Shown in pieces: positions 10,077-22,400 of a stretch of DNA of 64,000 bases; position 1 is the first letter of the stretch; each line of letters starts with the position of its first letter. The translations under genes were made by a program, and so were the position numbers. The stretch covers positions 47,256,198 through 47,320,197 of the forward strand of contig NC_054879.1 in assembly GCF_018320785.1 (NCBI RefSeq), given 5' to 3'. The notes beneath the pieces were generated by a model. The model was not told where the DNA came from. It made no database searches and saw nothing but the letters and a program-made list of their open reading frames with translations. Source of the DNA: Cheilinus undulatus (taxonomy: Eukaryota > Chordata > Actinopteri > Labriformes > Labridae).

Positions 10077-10127
10077 CTGTAGTGTAAATCCTGCAGCCAT
10101 TATATGGTTGCAGGATTTACACTACAG
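10077..10127. repeat. Perfect 19-bp inverted repeat (hairpin)
   Basis: CTGTAGTGTAAATCCTGCA at 10077-10095 pairs exactly with 10109-10127 across a 13-nt loop. Confidence 0.9.
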
Positions 10128-10347
10128 TGGTGTTTCCTGTTGCCTGCTGACTGTGACAGCAGCAGAGATTGTTGGATTAAAAATGTTGGCTGTAATTTGA
10201 TATGTCTAACTTTAGTTAAAATGATCTGATTCTGGTAGCTTTACCAGCAGCTAACAATTTTAACCCAACCATCTATTGGTACATGCAGTTTTAACTTCAC
10301 TATGCTTGCAAGTACAGTAGATATGAGATTACTTTAGGAAACATCTT

Positions 10348-11004
10348 GGGATGCATGATAGTGGGTTTTTGCTGATATGGTGATGTTTACGGATTGATTC
10401 TGATAGCAGTATGGATACCAATATTTAAATGTTTTACAAACCTAAAAATCCACCTTTTTTTAGTTTATATGGCCAAAATTTACAGTCAATATATGCTGAT
10501 ATTCTCAGCCAAAAAACAGCTGTAAATACTCTCAGTAACTAAAAAATGTCAAATACCAGCAGATGTCAAACTTTCAGTGTTAATTTTGGCAGCTATTTTT
10601 ATTTTAGTCTTAGTATTAGTCTTTAAATGATGCATTTTAGTTTTAGTCACATTTTAGTCATTTCTACTCTTTCTAGTTTTAGTCATCAAAAACTCAAAAC
10701 ATTTTAGTCTAGTTTAGTCCATAAAACGTCCTCACATTTCATCTTTTCTTTGAGTCCAAGCATTTATTCTCTTGCCTAAATCTGGTATCAAATCATGTTA
10801 GTGTGTTCTCTGCACCCTACAGATTTACCTCCCTACCTTTGTCAGTTTTAGTCATCACAGATCTACTTTTGTTAGTTTTAGTTTAGTTTTTGTCATGGAA
10901 AAAAAAGGTTGTCGACGAACGTTTTTAGTCATAGTTTTAGAAATTAACACTGCAAACTTTCTATCTGCTCATACTGATATCAGACTGATAATATCATGCA
11001 TCCC
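10348..11004. mobile_element. MITE with GGGATGCATGATA terminal repeats
   Basis: Left end GGGATGCATGATA and right end TATCATGCATCCC are exact inverted repeats. A second element (10575-10952) is inserted inside it. Related ends occur near 39505 (AGGGATGCATGATATTGGG). The superfamily is not assigned. Confidence 0.7.
10575..10952. mobile_element. hAT-type MITE (CAGTGTTAAT family), 378 bp
   Basis: Ends CAGTGTTAATTTTGGCAGC and AAATTAACACTG. A perfect 8-bp target duplication, CAAACTTT, lies at 10567-10574 and 10953-10960, as expected of hAT elements. The interior is made of TTTTAGTC repeats. Other copies are at 18300-18788 and 41710-41998. Confidence 0.85.
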
Positions 11005-11509
11005 AGGAAACCTCTACAGATCACTCAGATTAGTTGGAAATATTTTTGCCAGTTTGTCCTTTTAAAGAATGTAACTGAGGTCTGAAAAAAGCTCTGTGCT
11101 TTCACTTCATGACTTCTAGAGCAGTTCAGAAGTCGACTGATTCTCTTTTATATTCTGTAACTGGTTGCAAACATGCTCTCATTCAAACACACTTCTATAT
11201 CAGAATGGGCGGCTTGTCCACTTCCTGGTCTTTCTCTTGTTCGGTCAGTGTTGAAGATTTCAGCTCTAATTATTGACCTGTTTAAGATCAAATGAAATCT
11301 TAACCTTGATAATGAAATATTGTATCTGTACAGTGTTTAATAATCAAATGGTAGAATCTGTAGTCTCAAGAATTTGGTGTTGAAAATAACAAATTCTAAA
11401 CAAAAATATTGAAAATTAAAATGACTGGTTTAAAATTGTTCAAATGTACAGACTGCATGCATTACTACTGATTTAATTTTTTGTTTTGTTTTCTCCCTAT
11501 TTTTAAGGT

Positions 11510-11640
11510 ATCCTCAACTGTTGACTTGAAATAAAATAACCTGACCTAAAAATGAGTTTCCTATTTGTCAAAAGTCTTGCATGTTGTGTGTTCCCTATGC
11601 CTGGTGTGTTTGTTTTTGTTTAATAAATGTTGCTGAGAAC
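11510..11640 (+). other. Possible 3'-end signals (AATAAA)
   Basis: A T-rich acceptor-like CTATTTTTAAG is followed by AATAAA near 11531, and TTTAATAAATGTTGC near 11620 is followed by GT-rich sequence. This could be the 3' end of the unidentified upstream transcript, but AATAAA is common in AT-rich DNA. Confidence 0.15.
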
Positions 11641-11794
11641 TTAAGGCTTCTGTTGTGATTGTTTGATAATTATGAGTTAAAGTAAAGATTTTTATGGGGT
11701 TTTACCAGTTTAATCATTGACTGACCAGTAGCCCTTACAGAAGCTTGTCAAGCCCAGGTTTGGGTGGCTTTTTGAGGTCTTTAAAAATGGGTGC

Positions 11795-11816
11795 AAAAAA
11801 AAAAAAAAAAAAAAAC

Positions 11817-11899
<83 letters not shown>
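11795..11899. repeat. A(21) run and (AT)~40 microsatellite
   Basis: A 21-base A run, then CCAAA, then about 79 bp of uninterrupted AT dinucleotide (11821-11899). The tract is self-complementary and prone to length change and assembly error. Confidence 0.97.
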
Positions 11900-11901
<2 letters not shown>

Positions 11902-12039
11902 GTTCAATGGCGGATTTGATGTGGACTTAATTTTTAATCTAATTTCTATCTTGCCTTTAAATTTTAAAAGTAGCAGTAACATTTAAATGATTACCTAGTT
12001 AACAGACATTTTCTGGGAATTAGAAATTAAATGTCTCAA

Positions 12040-12660
12040 TTTCTATTATGAGACAAAAGTCATGATTATAAGATAAAATGTCATTACTATGGGACAAAAA
12101 GTCATAATTACGAGAGAAAAAGTCACAATCATGAGATAAAAAGTCCAAATTCTGAGATATAAAGTTGAAACTAGGTGATAAAAAGAATTATGAGATATAA
12201 AGTCATATTTATAAGATTAAAGGTTACAATCATGAAATAAAGAGTCTAAATTATGAGATAAAAAGTCATAATTATGAGATAAACGTCATAAGGACATGAG
12301 TCCAAAGAACGAGATAAAAGTTCAGAATTATGAGATTTATAGTCAGAATGAGATAAAAAGTAGAAATTCTGAGATAAAAAGTCAGAATTATGCGATAAAA
12401 AGTCATAATTATGAGATAAAAAATCAGTTTTGAGATAAAAGTCATAGTTATGAGACAGAGGTCATAGTTATAAGAAATAATGTCATTATTATGAGATAAA
12501 AAGTAGAAATTCTAAGATAAAAAAGTCATAATTCTAAGATAAAAGTTCATAAATATGAGTTAAAAGTCATAATTATTAGATAAAAGTCATTATTATGAGA
12601 TAAAAGTTCGTAATTATGAGATAAGTCATAGTTTTAAGATGTAAAGTTGAAATGAAGAGT
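12040..12660. repeat. Degenerate minisatellite, GAGATAAAAAGTCATAATTAT type
   Basis: About 30 imperfect units of roughly 20 bp built on ATGAGATAAAAAGTCATAATT. It ends about 170 bp before the ISRE of cflar. The same motif occurs in the palindrome spacer (720-780) and near 39290-40000. Confidence 0.85.
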
Positions 12661-12797
12661 TGCCTGACTTCTATAGTTTTCACAGCTTCTCTTATATTAA
12701 TTTGACTTTAAGCAGCGTGTCTCTGGATCTTTATAAATGAGCATCCACGTCTGCAGTCAGGGACTGTTGATAAAAGTGGCTAACTCCACTCTCCTGG

Positions 12798-12850
12798 CCA
12801 CGCCCTCCTCCCCCAAGAGTGTAGGTTACTTTCACTTTCACTTCAGCTGT
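12798..12850 (+). promoter_or_regulatory. cflar: cflar proximal promoter with ISRE and GC-box-like motifs
   Basis: TTTCACTTTC at 12830-12839 is, on the other strand, GAAAGTGAAA, a perfect GAAANNGAAA core for interferon-regulatory factors. CACTTC follows directly and extends the repeat. A GC/CACCC-type CCACGCCCTCC lies just upstream at about 12799-12809. The site sits roughly 110 bp before a probable non-coding exon donor and about 340 bp before the ATG. This suggests interferon or immune induction; it is an inference from motif and position only. Confidence 0.6.
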
Positions 12851-12948
12851 CGCAGCCTCTGTGCGCTTTAGGAAATGCGAACAGAATTTGTGTATTTCTG
12901 CTTTGATTTCGTGTCCAACATTGTGGAGCTCGTTTGATCAGCAGTTCG
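12850..12948 (+). other. cflar: Probable 5' untranslated exon of cflar
   Basis: Ends at the consensus donor TTCG|GTGAGT (GT at 12949). The next acceptor is a pyrimidine-rich stretch ending CACACAG at 13119, so exon 2 would begin at 13120 and hold the ATG at 13177. The transcription start is not visible; the left boundary is approximate. Confidence 0.45.
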
Positions 12949-13176
12949 GTGAGTATAGCAGGACTCCGTGGCTTTCAGTAGTAAGTTTGCGTACTTCCCC
13001 CTCCGCGTTTAGACGTGCGTCATCTTTTCCAACGCACTGCCCCAAATTCCGCAGTAGAGACTCTTTGCTTAGTTTTCGACGGTCATTACGGCCGTCCTCT
13101 TTCTGACACATGCACACAGCATACGGCGTCGTTCTCGGTTAATCGACATAGAATTGCATCGACTCGTTGTCCAGCT

Positions 13177-13478
13177 ATGTCCGTGGCTATAGCAGACCAG
13201 TATCAGCTCCAGGCCATAAACCAGATAGCAGAGTCTCTGAGCAGCTGTGAACGACGGAGCCTCCTGTACCTGTGCGGAAGTCTGGACTCCGATTCTAGTG
13301 TGGCTTATGTGAAGGAGATCCTGAAATCCAGAGTGCTGAGGCAGGAGAGGGGTCACCTGGTCCTGACTGAGCTCATGTGCCAGCTGAGACGGTTTGATAT
13401 TCTTAGAAAGGTGTTTCAGACCAGCAGGGAGGAGGTGGAGAGGACTGTCACATACAGGCAGAGTCTGCCACAGTTCAG
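13177..13478 (+). CDS. cflar: cflar coding exon 1 (DED1)
   Basis: Encodes residues 1-100 plus two bases of codon 101. The start MSVAIADQYQL is preferred over the in-frame upstream ATG at 13015, because a likely splice acceptor at 13119 would remove that ATG from the mRNA. The exon carries the whole first death-effector domain, which recruits to FADD. Donor TTCAG|GTAAAA. Confidence 0.93.
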
Positions 13479-16400
13479 GTAAAACTGCTCTATGCCATCC
13501 ACCTTAGCAGTAACTACTACATGTGGATCTGAAGGTTTGTTTTCCCTCATTTGCAGAGTATTGATGGCTGACATAAGTGAAGATTTGGCCACAGATGATC
13601 TGGATAGTGTGAAGTTCTTGTTGAGCGGTATATTACCACGTGAAAAAGTTGAAAGAGCAAAGGTAAGCCTTGGTTTTGCTTTCATGTGCTGACTGGTATG
13701 TGTGTGGGTGGGGAGATTTGGTCATTTGACACCAAAATGTGAACATCAAACATTGTAGAAACCAAACTTCCCCTTGTCATTTCTCCCTTACAGAATTTCC
13801 TGGATGTCATCATTGAACTAGAGAAGCTTGATAAAGTTTCACCAGAGAGCGTGGACTTTGTAGAGGAATGTTTAATGAACATTAGCAGGGTGGACCTGGC
13901 CAAAAAAGTGAAGAAGTACAAGAATTCAGGTGAGAAATGTAGATTTTCTTACTGCCTTGAAAACGTGGGAGTTTATAGAAAGAGGGAGGGGAAGAGCTTC
14001 TTCACAACATGTGATAAAGTATCACACTCTCAAAGCAGAAATGCATGAATGACCCACAGGTTTGACACAAGCATCTAAAAATGTCATTCATGCATTTCTG
14101 CTTTGAGAGTGTGATACTTTGTGTCAAACCTGTGGGAAATCCATGACGAAAGTCAACCCCGCTAAGACTGAGGAAAAGAAAGCTAAATACGTTTATAGAG
14201 AAATGAAACACAAAATAATGTAAAACTTCTTTACCCGTTCAACACATTTTTCACAGTGACCATGTCTAAAAGCATTTTGAAGCATTTCTCAGAGGCAGTT
14301 ATGAAAGTATGAAACAAACCTCTGTAGGCAATTCACAGCTTTTCCAGTCTATCTCTGCAACTGTCCCAGCATTTTTGAAAGCTGTTGTTCAATTTAAATT
14401 CAAAATGAGGATCAACTTTCTCCTCAAATTGTTGTATTTTTCATTATTTGAAAAGCCGTCTTGTGCTATTTTCAATAAATTAGGAGGTTTTATTTTTTAC
14501 AAACCATCACAACATGTTTTATTTATATTCTGTAGGGTCATGAGTTTCTGCTATCAAGCTTGTCATTTATGGGGCTTTTCAAGGATTTATGGAGTAATAA
14601 TGATAATAATAATAATAGTAATAATAGTAATATTCTTAAAAATAATAGTAATAACAGAAATAGTAGTTATAATAATTATAGTAATATAATAATAATACTA
14701 ATAACAATAACAATTATGATTATAGTAACAATAATAATCATAACAATAATAATAATATTAATAATAATAATGATAATAATAATAATTACAGTAACAATAA
14801 TAGTTATAATAGTTGTAAGAATATCAATAAGAATAAGAATAATAATTTCATTTGTATAGCACCTTTAAAAACAAAGGTTTACAAAGTGCTTTGACAGTAA
14901 GCAGAATCACAATTAAAACAAAGCATCATAACACAATAAAAGAACACAACAAGAAAGACAAAATGCCAAAAACAGAAGAACCCATGAAAACATCATCATC
15001 CTGGTAGACACATCATAAAGTCCCAAAAGTTAAAAGTACATCAAGTTAAAAAGACATCATAAAACCTAGGTATGTAAAATTTTTTACACTTACAAGGAAT
15101 TTGTTCTGGTGTTCTTTGGTGCAGAGTACACAGGGTAGATCAAAATAAGAGAAAAATAGATAAATAGGTAAAAGATAAAAATAAGGTAAGGTGCATGCAT
15201 TAATATTTGGAATAAAAAAATAAAATAAAATCAGGTATATACAGTTGTTTACATAAAATAAAATAAAATATATACAGTTATTTACATAGTCATAAAATAA
15301 AATAAGACATGTACAGTAATTTACACACTATGGGTTAATGTAACCCAACTTGAGCTGGGCAGAGTTTGTGCATCACTGGGATGTCAGTGACTGAGGGGCT
15401 GCATGAAGTTAGTGTCAGGTGGAGGGTGGAGGGAGGGGTGGATCAGCAGCAGTGTTCATGAGTGTTGTAGCAGCTGATTGGAACAGTGCTTGAAGGTGGA
15501 GGGGGAGACAGAATCAGGTCCTGCTGAATTGCGGGGCCTCTGTCTCTTGAAGAGTTTGTTGACGTCTCTCTCCTGGATAGTGAGCGGTGTCGCTGAGGTG
15601 GGGGAGGAAAAGGAGTCTGGAGTGCAGGTCTGTTGGAGGCTCTGGGCCTCCAACAGACCTGGAATATGACCAGTATGACCAGGAATATGACCAATGATTC
15701 ATTCATCTTAGGATGGTTTAAGAAGTCCTGAAATCTGATGTGAGATTTCAGGAATCATGCACAAAATCTTTGATCAATGCAAATCTGATGCTCAGATGCC
15801 ATTGAAACAGTTCACTTCACTGAATAGGCTTTCACTTAAATACCACAAGACCTGATTATTCTATCTTATTTCATTATTTTGATAGTTATTGCACCAGGAC
15901 TTTAGTTTTATGTTTGTTGCAAAGAAACATTTTCATCCAAAATTACTTTAAGCTACTTGATATATTCTTAAAATGTATCTAAAAGTCCAGGAAGAACAAG
16001 TTTCAACCTGTTTGAGTATTGAGTCAACAAACAGAGAAGTAGCTGGCTATAATGAAGTGAGTAGTGGCTGTTTGGCTGATCACTGGCACATGGAAATCTC
16101 TGCATTTATTGAACTGTGGGAAGCTAAAACACCATTCAAGCATCCTTCAGTTCACAGAAGAAGTCACATTTGATGACATTCAGTAATTAATGCTTAGATT
16201 ATGTTTGTTTTCTGTTTTTAAAGTTGCATCTCCTGGACAACAGTCACCTCAGCTGCAGCTCTGCAGTAATCCTGTGAGTATGACATGTCCATAAGGTTTA
16301 TGCTTCATGAAGGACTAAATCACAGATGTTACTGATTCCATATCTTCTCTTTAGTGTCCCGTCACCACACCGTACAGTTCCCAGTCTCCACGTCAGACAA

Positions 16401-19400
16401 GACCAGGACAGATCATCCACAGAGGTAAGACAGGCTAAACTGAAGTTCATTCATCTGGGGTGAATTCCCAACAGTCAAGGGAATATTAAGGCAAAAATGT
16501 GTGGTGGTAAATATGTAAAGAAAACATAGATGTATTAACCCTCTGGGTTTGTTCAAAATCACTACCCTCTCAGTCTGTTTGTGGCCAAAAATGGTCACTA
16601 AGTGGCCACCTCTTGTTTGCTGTTGCAAAATACTGTACATTTAATTTTTTGTGTGAACCCTTTTTACCACTGTTGCCATTCATTTTGACATTTTCTTCCA
16701 ACATCCAATCAATTTCTTTTCATTTTAAACTCATTTTTGTCAGTGTGTCGCCCTTTTTACTATATCTGGTCAACTTTTTTTGCCAATTTTTGCTACTTGT
16801 GACCCATTCATATACTTAAAAAACATTATATATATATTATATACAGTGCTTAACAAATTTATTAGACCACCTGTCATATTTGTCTCAGAGACCATCCAGC
16901 ATCATGAAGTGCTTTAATGCAGACTCTTTCATTTTCAGTCAGCTCTCCACATTTCACCATTTTGAACAGGAATGAGGAATTTCAAACTGAATTCACCCAA
17001 ATCTGAGCTGGCTCACTGGGCTTCTCTGAGAAGTCAGAAATAATTCAAGCATAACATTCAACCACTAAAACTCATTTTTCTCTTCAGGAATGACGGTAAA
17101 AAACTATAATTTGACATATTCATCAATAAATATTAATGTGCTTTACTATTTTTCAATTTTTTTGTAAATCAGTAAATTTGAAAATTCATAGATAAAAATA
17201 ATAATTCTATTTTAGCATTAAAAATATCATTTGGGTTAAAGAGCTTCTACATATTGGTGTATTAACCATTGCAGGAACATAAAAATGATTTTGGTAAGTA
17301 CCAGTGCTGTTAATTTAGGGCAGCTGTGGCAGAAACCTGACTTTGGTTAGGGTTAGGGTGGTCTTAAAAATTTGTTAAGCACTGTATATATATTTAAAAA
17401 TATCAAATATGATTATTACAGCCTAACTTTATAATGGTTCATGTTTTTGCTGACTTCAACTGGCCCCCAGTTTGGCTGGGCCCCAGAAAGTTCTCCCCCA
17501 TATCCCCCCTTATGGACCAGTCACATAACCACATCAGAATGTTCAGTGGGTTTCACTCAGGAACTTCATGAATTAACATTTAAAGGTCATGTGACACCTG
17601 TGTTATGCTGTGTCCTTCTGGGTTGACTATGTTTGTTGTCTGTTTTTAAAGTTGCATCTTCAGCACAGCAGTCACCTCAGCAGCAGCTCTTCAGCGCTCC
17701 TGTGAGTACGACATGATCTATGATTTCTTTACCTACATAATCACAGATGTTGATGTACCAGCATCTATGATTTTGTCCCTTTTAAAACATAAATCTTATG
17801 GACATATCTTCTCTTAAGTGTCCTGCCACCACACCGTACAATTCCCAGTCTCCACATCAGACTAGACCAGGACAGATGATCCACAGAGGTATGACAGGCT
17901 TCATGAAAGTTCATTCATCTAAAGCCAGAGTGAACGGATGTGTGGATGAGCAAATATTATCAAAAAAAAAGACAATTCATGACTTCATGAAATGTTTGCA
18001 TCATGCAACAGTTGAATATAATCATGGTGGGTGTCAGAAGCTGCGTGCTCTTCTTCACTCATTTACTGATGCTGCAGATATGTAAAATTACACAGAGTAT
18101 TAAGGCAGAAACTGTCATAGTGTTATTTGAGGCTGTTTCTTTGCCTGCCGTTTCCACATTGGCCTTTTTAAAGCCATGTTCTTCCCCCTCACATTGTATA
18201 GTGAAACCTCCAAGTGTGAGGGACATATGGGAACATGCAGAGTCCTGGAATGTCTCAACATTTTCAGGAGTGCATGTGTATTTAATATCTATATTTAATC
18301 AGTGTTAATTTTGGCAGCTATTTTAATTTTAGTCTTAGTTGTAGTCTTTAAGTAAAATGTATTTTAGTTTTAGTCACATTTTAGTCATTTCTATCCTTTT
18401 AGTTTTAGTCTAGTTTTAGTCCATAAAAGTCCTCACAGTTTAGTCTTTACTTTTAGTCCAAGCATTATTCTGTTGTCTAAATCTGGTACCAAATCATGGT
18501 AGTGTGTTCTCTGTCTAACCTGGGGTCCCTGCTTTCTACAGCTGAGAGGCAGAATAGATACAGATGCATTGTTTTGGGCAGATTTTCCCACAGTGGAGAA
18601 ATATCACAGATTTTGAATGTCCGACAGAAACTACATTACATTTTAGTCTAGTTTTAGTCATCTTGATGAAAACTAAACTTAGTTTTTGTCAGTTTTAGTC
18701 ATCACAGATCTATTTTTGTTAGTCTTAGTCTAGTTTTTGTCATGGAGAAAAGGCTGTTGAACATTTTTAGTCAATGAAATTAACACTGCACTTAATATAA
18801 ATATGTTATTTTTTAACGGTGGTCTTTACAGAAACCCTGCAGCCCCAGTGTACTCTGTAGTTTCCCTTTGATTGTTAAATAACCATGTTTCTGTGTTTCC
18901 TCAGCACCAGAAAATCTATGCGTGACTGCATACAGAGAGCAGAGCTGTCAGGTAGGTTTCCCTCACTGTTAGTGCAGTTTTGCTTCCTCTAGATACAGTT
19001 CCATGAAAAAGTATTTCCCATCATGATTGCTTATTTTTTGTCACACTTAAATGTTTCACATCATAAAATAAGTTTCATAGAAAGAAGAAGAAAGACAAAG
19101 AAAACTTGAGTATATACAAAAATAATTTTTAAATGATGGTTTCATTTATTATGGGAAAAAGTCATCCAAGCCAACTTGGCCCAATGTGAAAAGTTTATTA
19201 ACCAATCATGAATTAACTGTGAATAACCTCATTTTTTGGAAAGCTGAGTTCAGTTTCACCAACCACAATCAGACCTGAATCCCTTACAAGTCACATATTA
19301 TGCAAAAATCACTTTTTCAGGCTTTTCTAACAAAAATATGTGCCCCTGTCCGCAATCCCCCAAAGAATCAGGACCCCCTCTTTCTCCACCTTTCAGAAAA

Positions 19401-22400
19401 TGTGTGCTGAAACAAGCTGTTCTCAGATTTTCCCTCATGATGTCATGTGGGGATTTAACCCTGCCCTCAGGTTCAGCTGGCCCTCCCCACTTAGGAAAAA
19501 GTTCCGCCCTCCTGTCCTGATCCTTGTGGCTGCTGTAGCGCCCCCTACTGTAAGATGCCAGTAGCACCTTTAAAATAAATTTTCCAATCTTCTTTTTATT
19601 TTACATGATAAATGGTCCTTCCTAGATCACTTCTGCTTATCAACATACACCGTTTACATGCTGCCACCTACTGTTGAGGGGCAGTACTACCACATACACA
19701 GAGTGAAATGTGCTGATAAAGGTGCTAGAGACCAAGGACCCCCTCTGTACCTGGAGGTGGTTGAACACAGCCATGAACATTCTAGAATAGTCATGTGGAG
19801 ACAAGGTTGGCCATTAGGGGGGATAAAGGGGGAGGTCTCTGGGACCCAATCAAACTGGAGGACCATGGAGGTCAGCAAAACCATGGTCCACTGTGAAGTT
19901 AAACTGTAATATCGATATTTGATATTTGACCTGGATAATAACCACTCTTATCTAAGAAACAAATATCTTTATTCATTCATTTGTGGAGTTAATAGCCTTC
20001 TTAAAATGAAAATAACTTTTGTTAAAAATATAATTTAAATGGGTTAAAAATTGCTCACATTGGTTAATAATTGTGGAAAAGGTGGTGAAATTAGATTTTT
20101 AAAGAATATATTTGGATTAAAGTGGCAAAAACGGGCACAAAAAGTGGTAAGAGGGAATTAAAAAGTGGCTGAAATGGCTTTTAAGTGCAAAAAAGGGGTG
20201 GAACGGGATAAAATTTGATACAAACTGTCAAAAAGGGGTTATCTGGTTATCTCTCAGTGTCCCCTGACCCCAAGGTTGAGAACCACTGCTCTAGCCAACA
20301 AAGTAAAAAAGGAAATAAAATCTTTATCTTGTTTGGTCAGCTGTAAGGCTGGATGAAATGATTGTTAAAACTGCGTTTTGTATTAACTCAGGTTATCTTT
20401 GTCTAATATTAAAATTAGTAATGATGATCCAAAACATATAAGCGTGATAAATTTGTAGATGAGATATATATCAGGAAGGGCCAAGTTCTTTCCCACAGCG
20501 CCGTATCCCCGTGTTTGATGAGAGGATGTAGTGACGTTTTTGTCTGCTCTCCTGTTCTGCAGAGTCAGGTGGACAGATACAAGTTCAACTCTAATCCCAG
20601 AGGAGTTTGTGTTATCATAGACTGTGTGGGAAATGATGGAGGTAAGATATGTGCTCATATAGGTGAGATATTTCACCACCACTACAAATATTATTGTAAA
20701 AAACTAAAGCCCTGCATTCTTAAGTGAAAGTTAAAACTGGAATAATGTGCTAAAACTCTAAACTAAGGGTAGATGATCCCTAGCACTGGTGTGTCTCATT
20801 ATAAGCTACATACTGCTGCTGTGTCTGGGCTATCCTCTAGTATTTGGGTGGGTTTTTATAGGAAACCATATGACTAATCTGAAATAACTGTTTAGTGGAG
20901 CTTTAAACAGCTCAGACATGAATCCCAAACTAAACCATGAGTTTTTGACACAAGGTCACAAGATGGAAGTACTGGAAACCACATGATCTAAAACTGCATG
21001 ACTGTAAATGTAGAATGGACAACAAAGGCCAAAGCAGGGAAAAGGAGCACACAGCCCTCAGGTTCACGACCAGAGACCAGGGACCAGAGACCAGAGGGAT
21101 GACAGGAAAACTGAACAGCCAGGCCATAAAGAGACTGTGGTTCATGTCAGAGTAGTAGCAGATAGACCACAGCATGCAGCTGTTAGCCTTCATCAGCAGT
21201 GATGACTAGAAGTCTGGTACACGTTTCATTGATGGCACTGGAATTGAATGCAACAATGTCTATTTAATTTGAAAAAAGTGTCAGAAATGGGTTGTAAAAG
21301 GCAAAAAAGGTTCAACTAGAGTGGCCGTCTGAGGCAGCAGACCCACACTGAAGCAGCGCCACTGAGGAACTCACGCACCCATTGATTACTATGGTGTTCA
21401 AAATTTCCAAGTCTGAGAAAAACCGAATGGATGTGTGGATCATCACCAAAATCTAATCGATTCTTCCCTGTCACTATCCCAATATTCCCTGAGAGTTTGG
21501 TGAAGATCCAACTTTCCGTTTCCACACACAAAGATACGGAACCCTTTACATAACCCCCCTGCCGATTTCATCGGCGTGGGTAATAATGGGCAGGAAAATG
21601 AAGAAAACTGGTGATAAAGTGGCAAATATTGTTAAAATGTGACAAAGATGAGCGAAAAGTGGCAAAAAATGTGTGGAAATAGGTGGCAAAAGTAATTTGA
21701 ATATCAGAAAACATCTCCAGACTGAAGTAACTGTTAGCACCATTGCTACTCATCTGGCACGCTGACATCATCAGTAAATCCCACCTAGGGCCCGTTCTCT
21801 GGGTTCGTCAGGGGGCCAGTAAACTCTGTGGACAGGCCTGGTGATGATATATGACCAGAGATTCCTCTCTCTCCTCCACAGTGCAGCAGGTTTACATGAA
21901 TGATCTGTTTTACAACGCCAGATTAAATTAGAGACTTGTAATCTCATTTGTTTAATCCAGATAAAGTCTTTCCGTCTCTGCTGTGAAAATAATTAGCAGC
22001 CCATCTCGTATTGATGGCTGTCCCTAATGAAAGCAGGGCCATTTCATAGGCTTCTGTAAATACAGGCCCAGGTCACAAACTGAAGTTTACTCTCTGCTTT
22101 ATTCTTCCTCTTTTAGACATGCTGGAACAGGCATTCAAAGCTCTCCACTTCAGTGTCGTCCTCCATAAGTGGCTGAGTGTGGACGCCACTCTCGCCGCTC
22201 TCAGAGAGACGTTCAGACACAGAGAGAGCCTTAAAGGTGATGCCTTCATCTGCTGCGTCATTAGCCGGGGCACGGACAGCCATCTCCTCGGCACAGACTC
22301 GTACGTCGTGGGTCTCAGCCTGGACAGCATCAGGCGACTTTTCACGGCAGAGGCGTGCCCCATGCTGGCCGGCAAGCCCAAACTCTTCTTCATCCAGAGG

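Larger units (their letters stand above)
16196..16445 (+). repeat. cflar: Duplicated two-exon cassette, copy 1
   Basis: Contains coding exons 4 and 5 and their flanks. The left flank TATGTTTGTTTTCTGTTTTT and the right flank ACAGGCT...AAGTTCATTCATCT recur around copy 2, so the duplicated unit includes intron sequence on both sides. The internal intron is 81 bp. Confidence 0.9.
17624..17910 (+). repeat. cflar: Duplicated two-exon cassette, copy 2
   Basis: Contains coding exons 6 and 7 with flanks homologous to copy 1. The internal intron is 117 bp. Each cassette adds 120 coding nt (40 codons) and enters and leaves in phase 1, so one or two copies both keep the frame. Confidence 0.9.

Noticed and set aside
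13015-13176. Upstream in-frame ATG at 13015 as the cflar start (54 extra residues)
   Set aside because: A likely 5' UTR donor (12949) and acceptor (13119) would splice it out, and the DED begins right after the ATG at 13177 as in other c-FLIP proteins.
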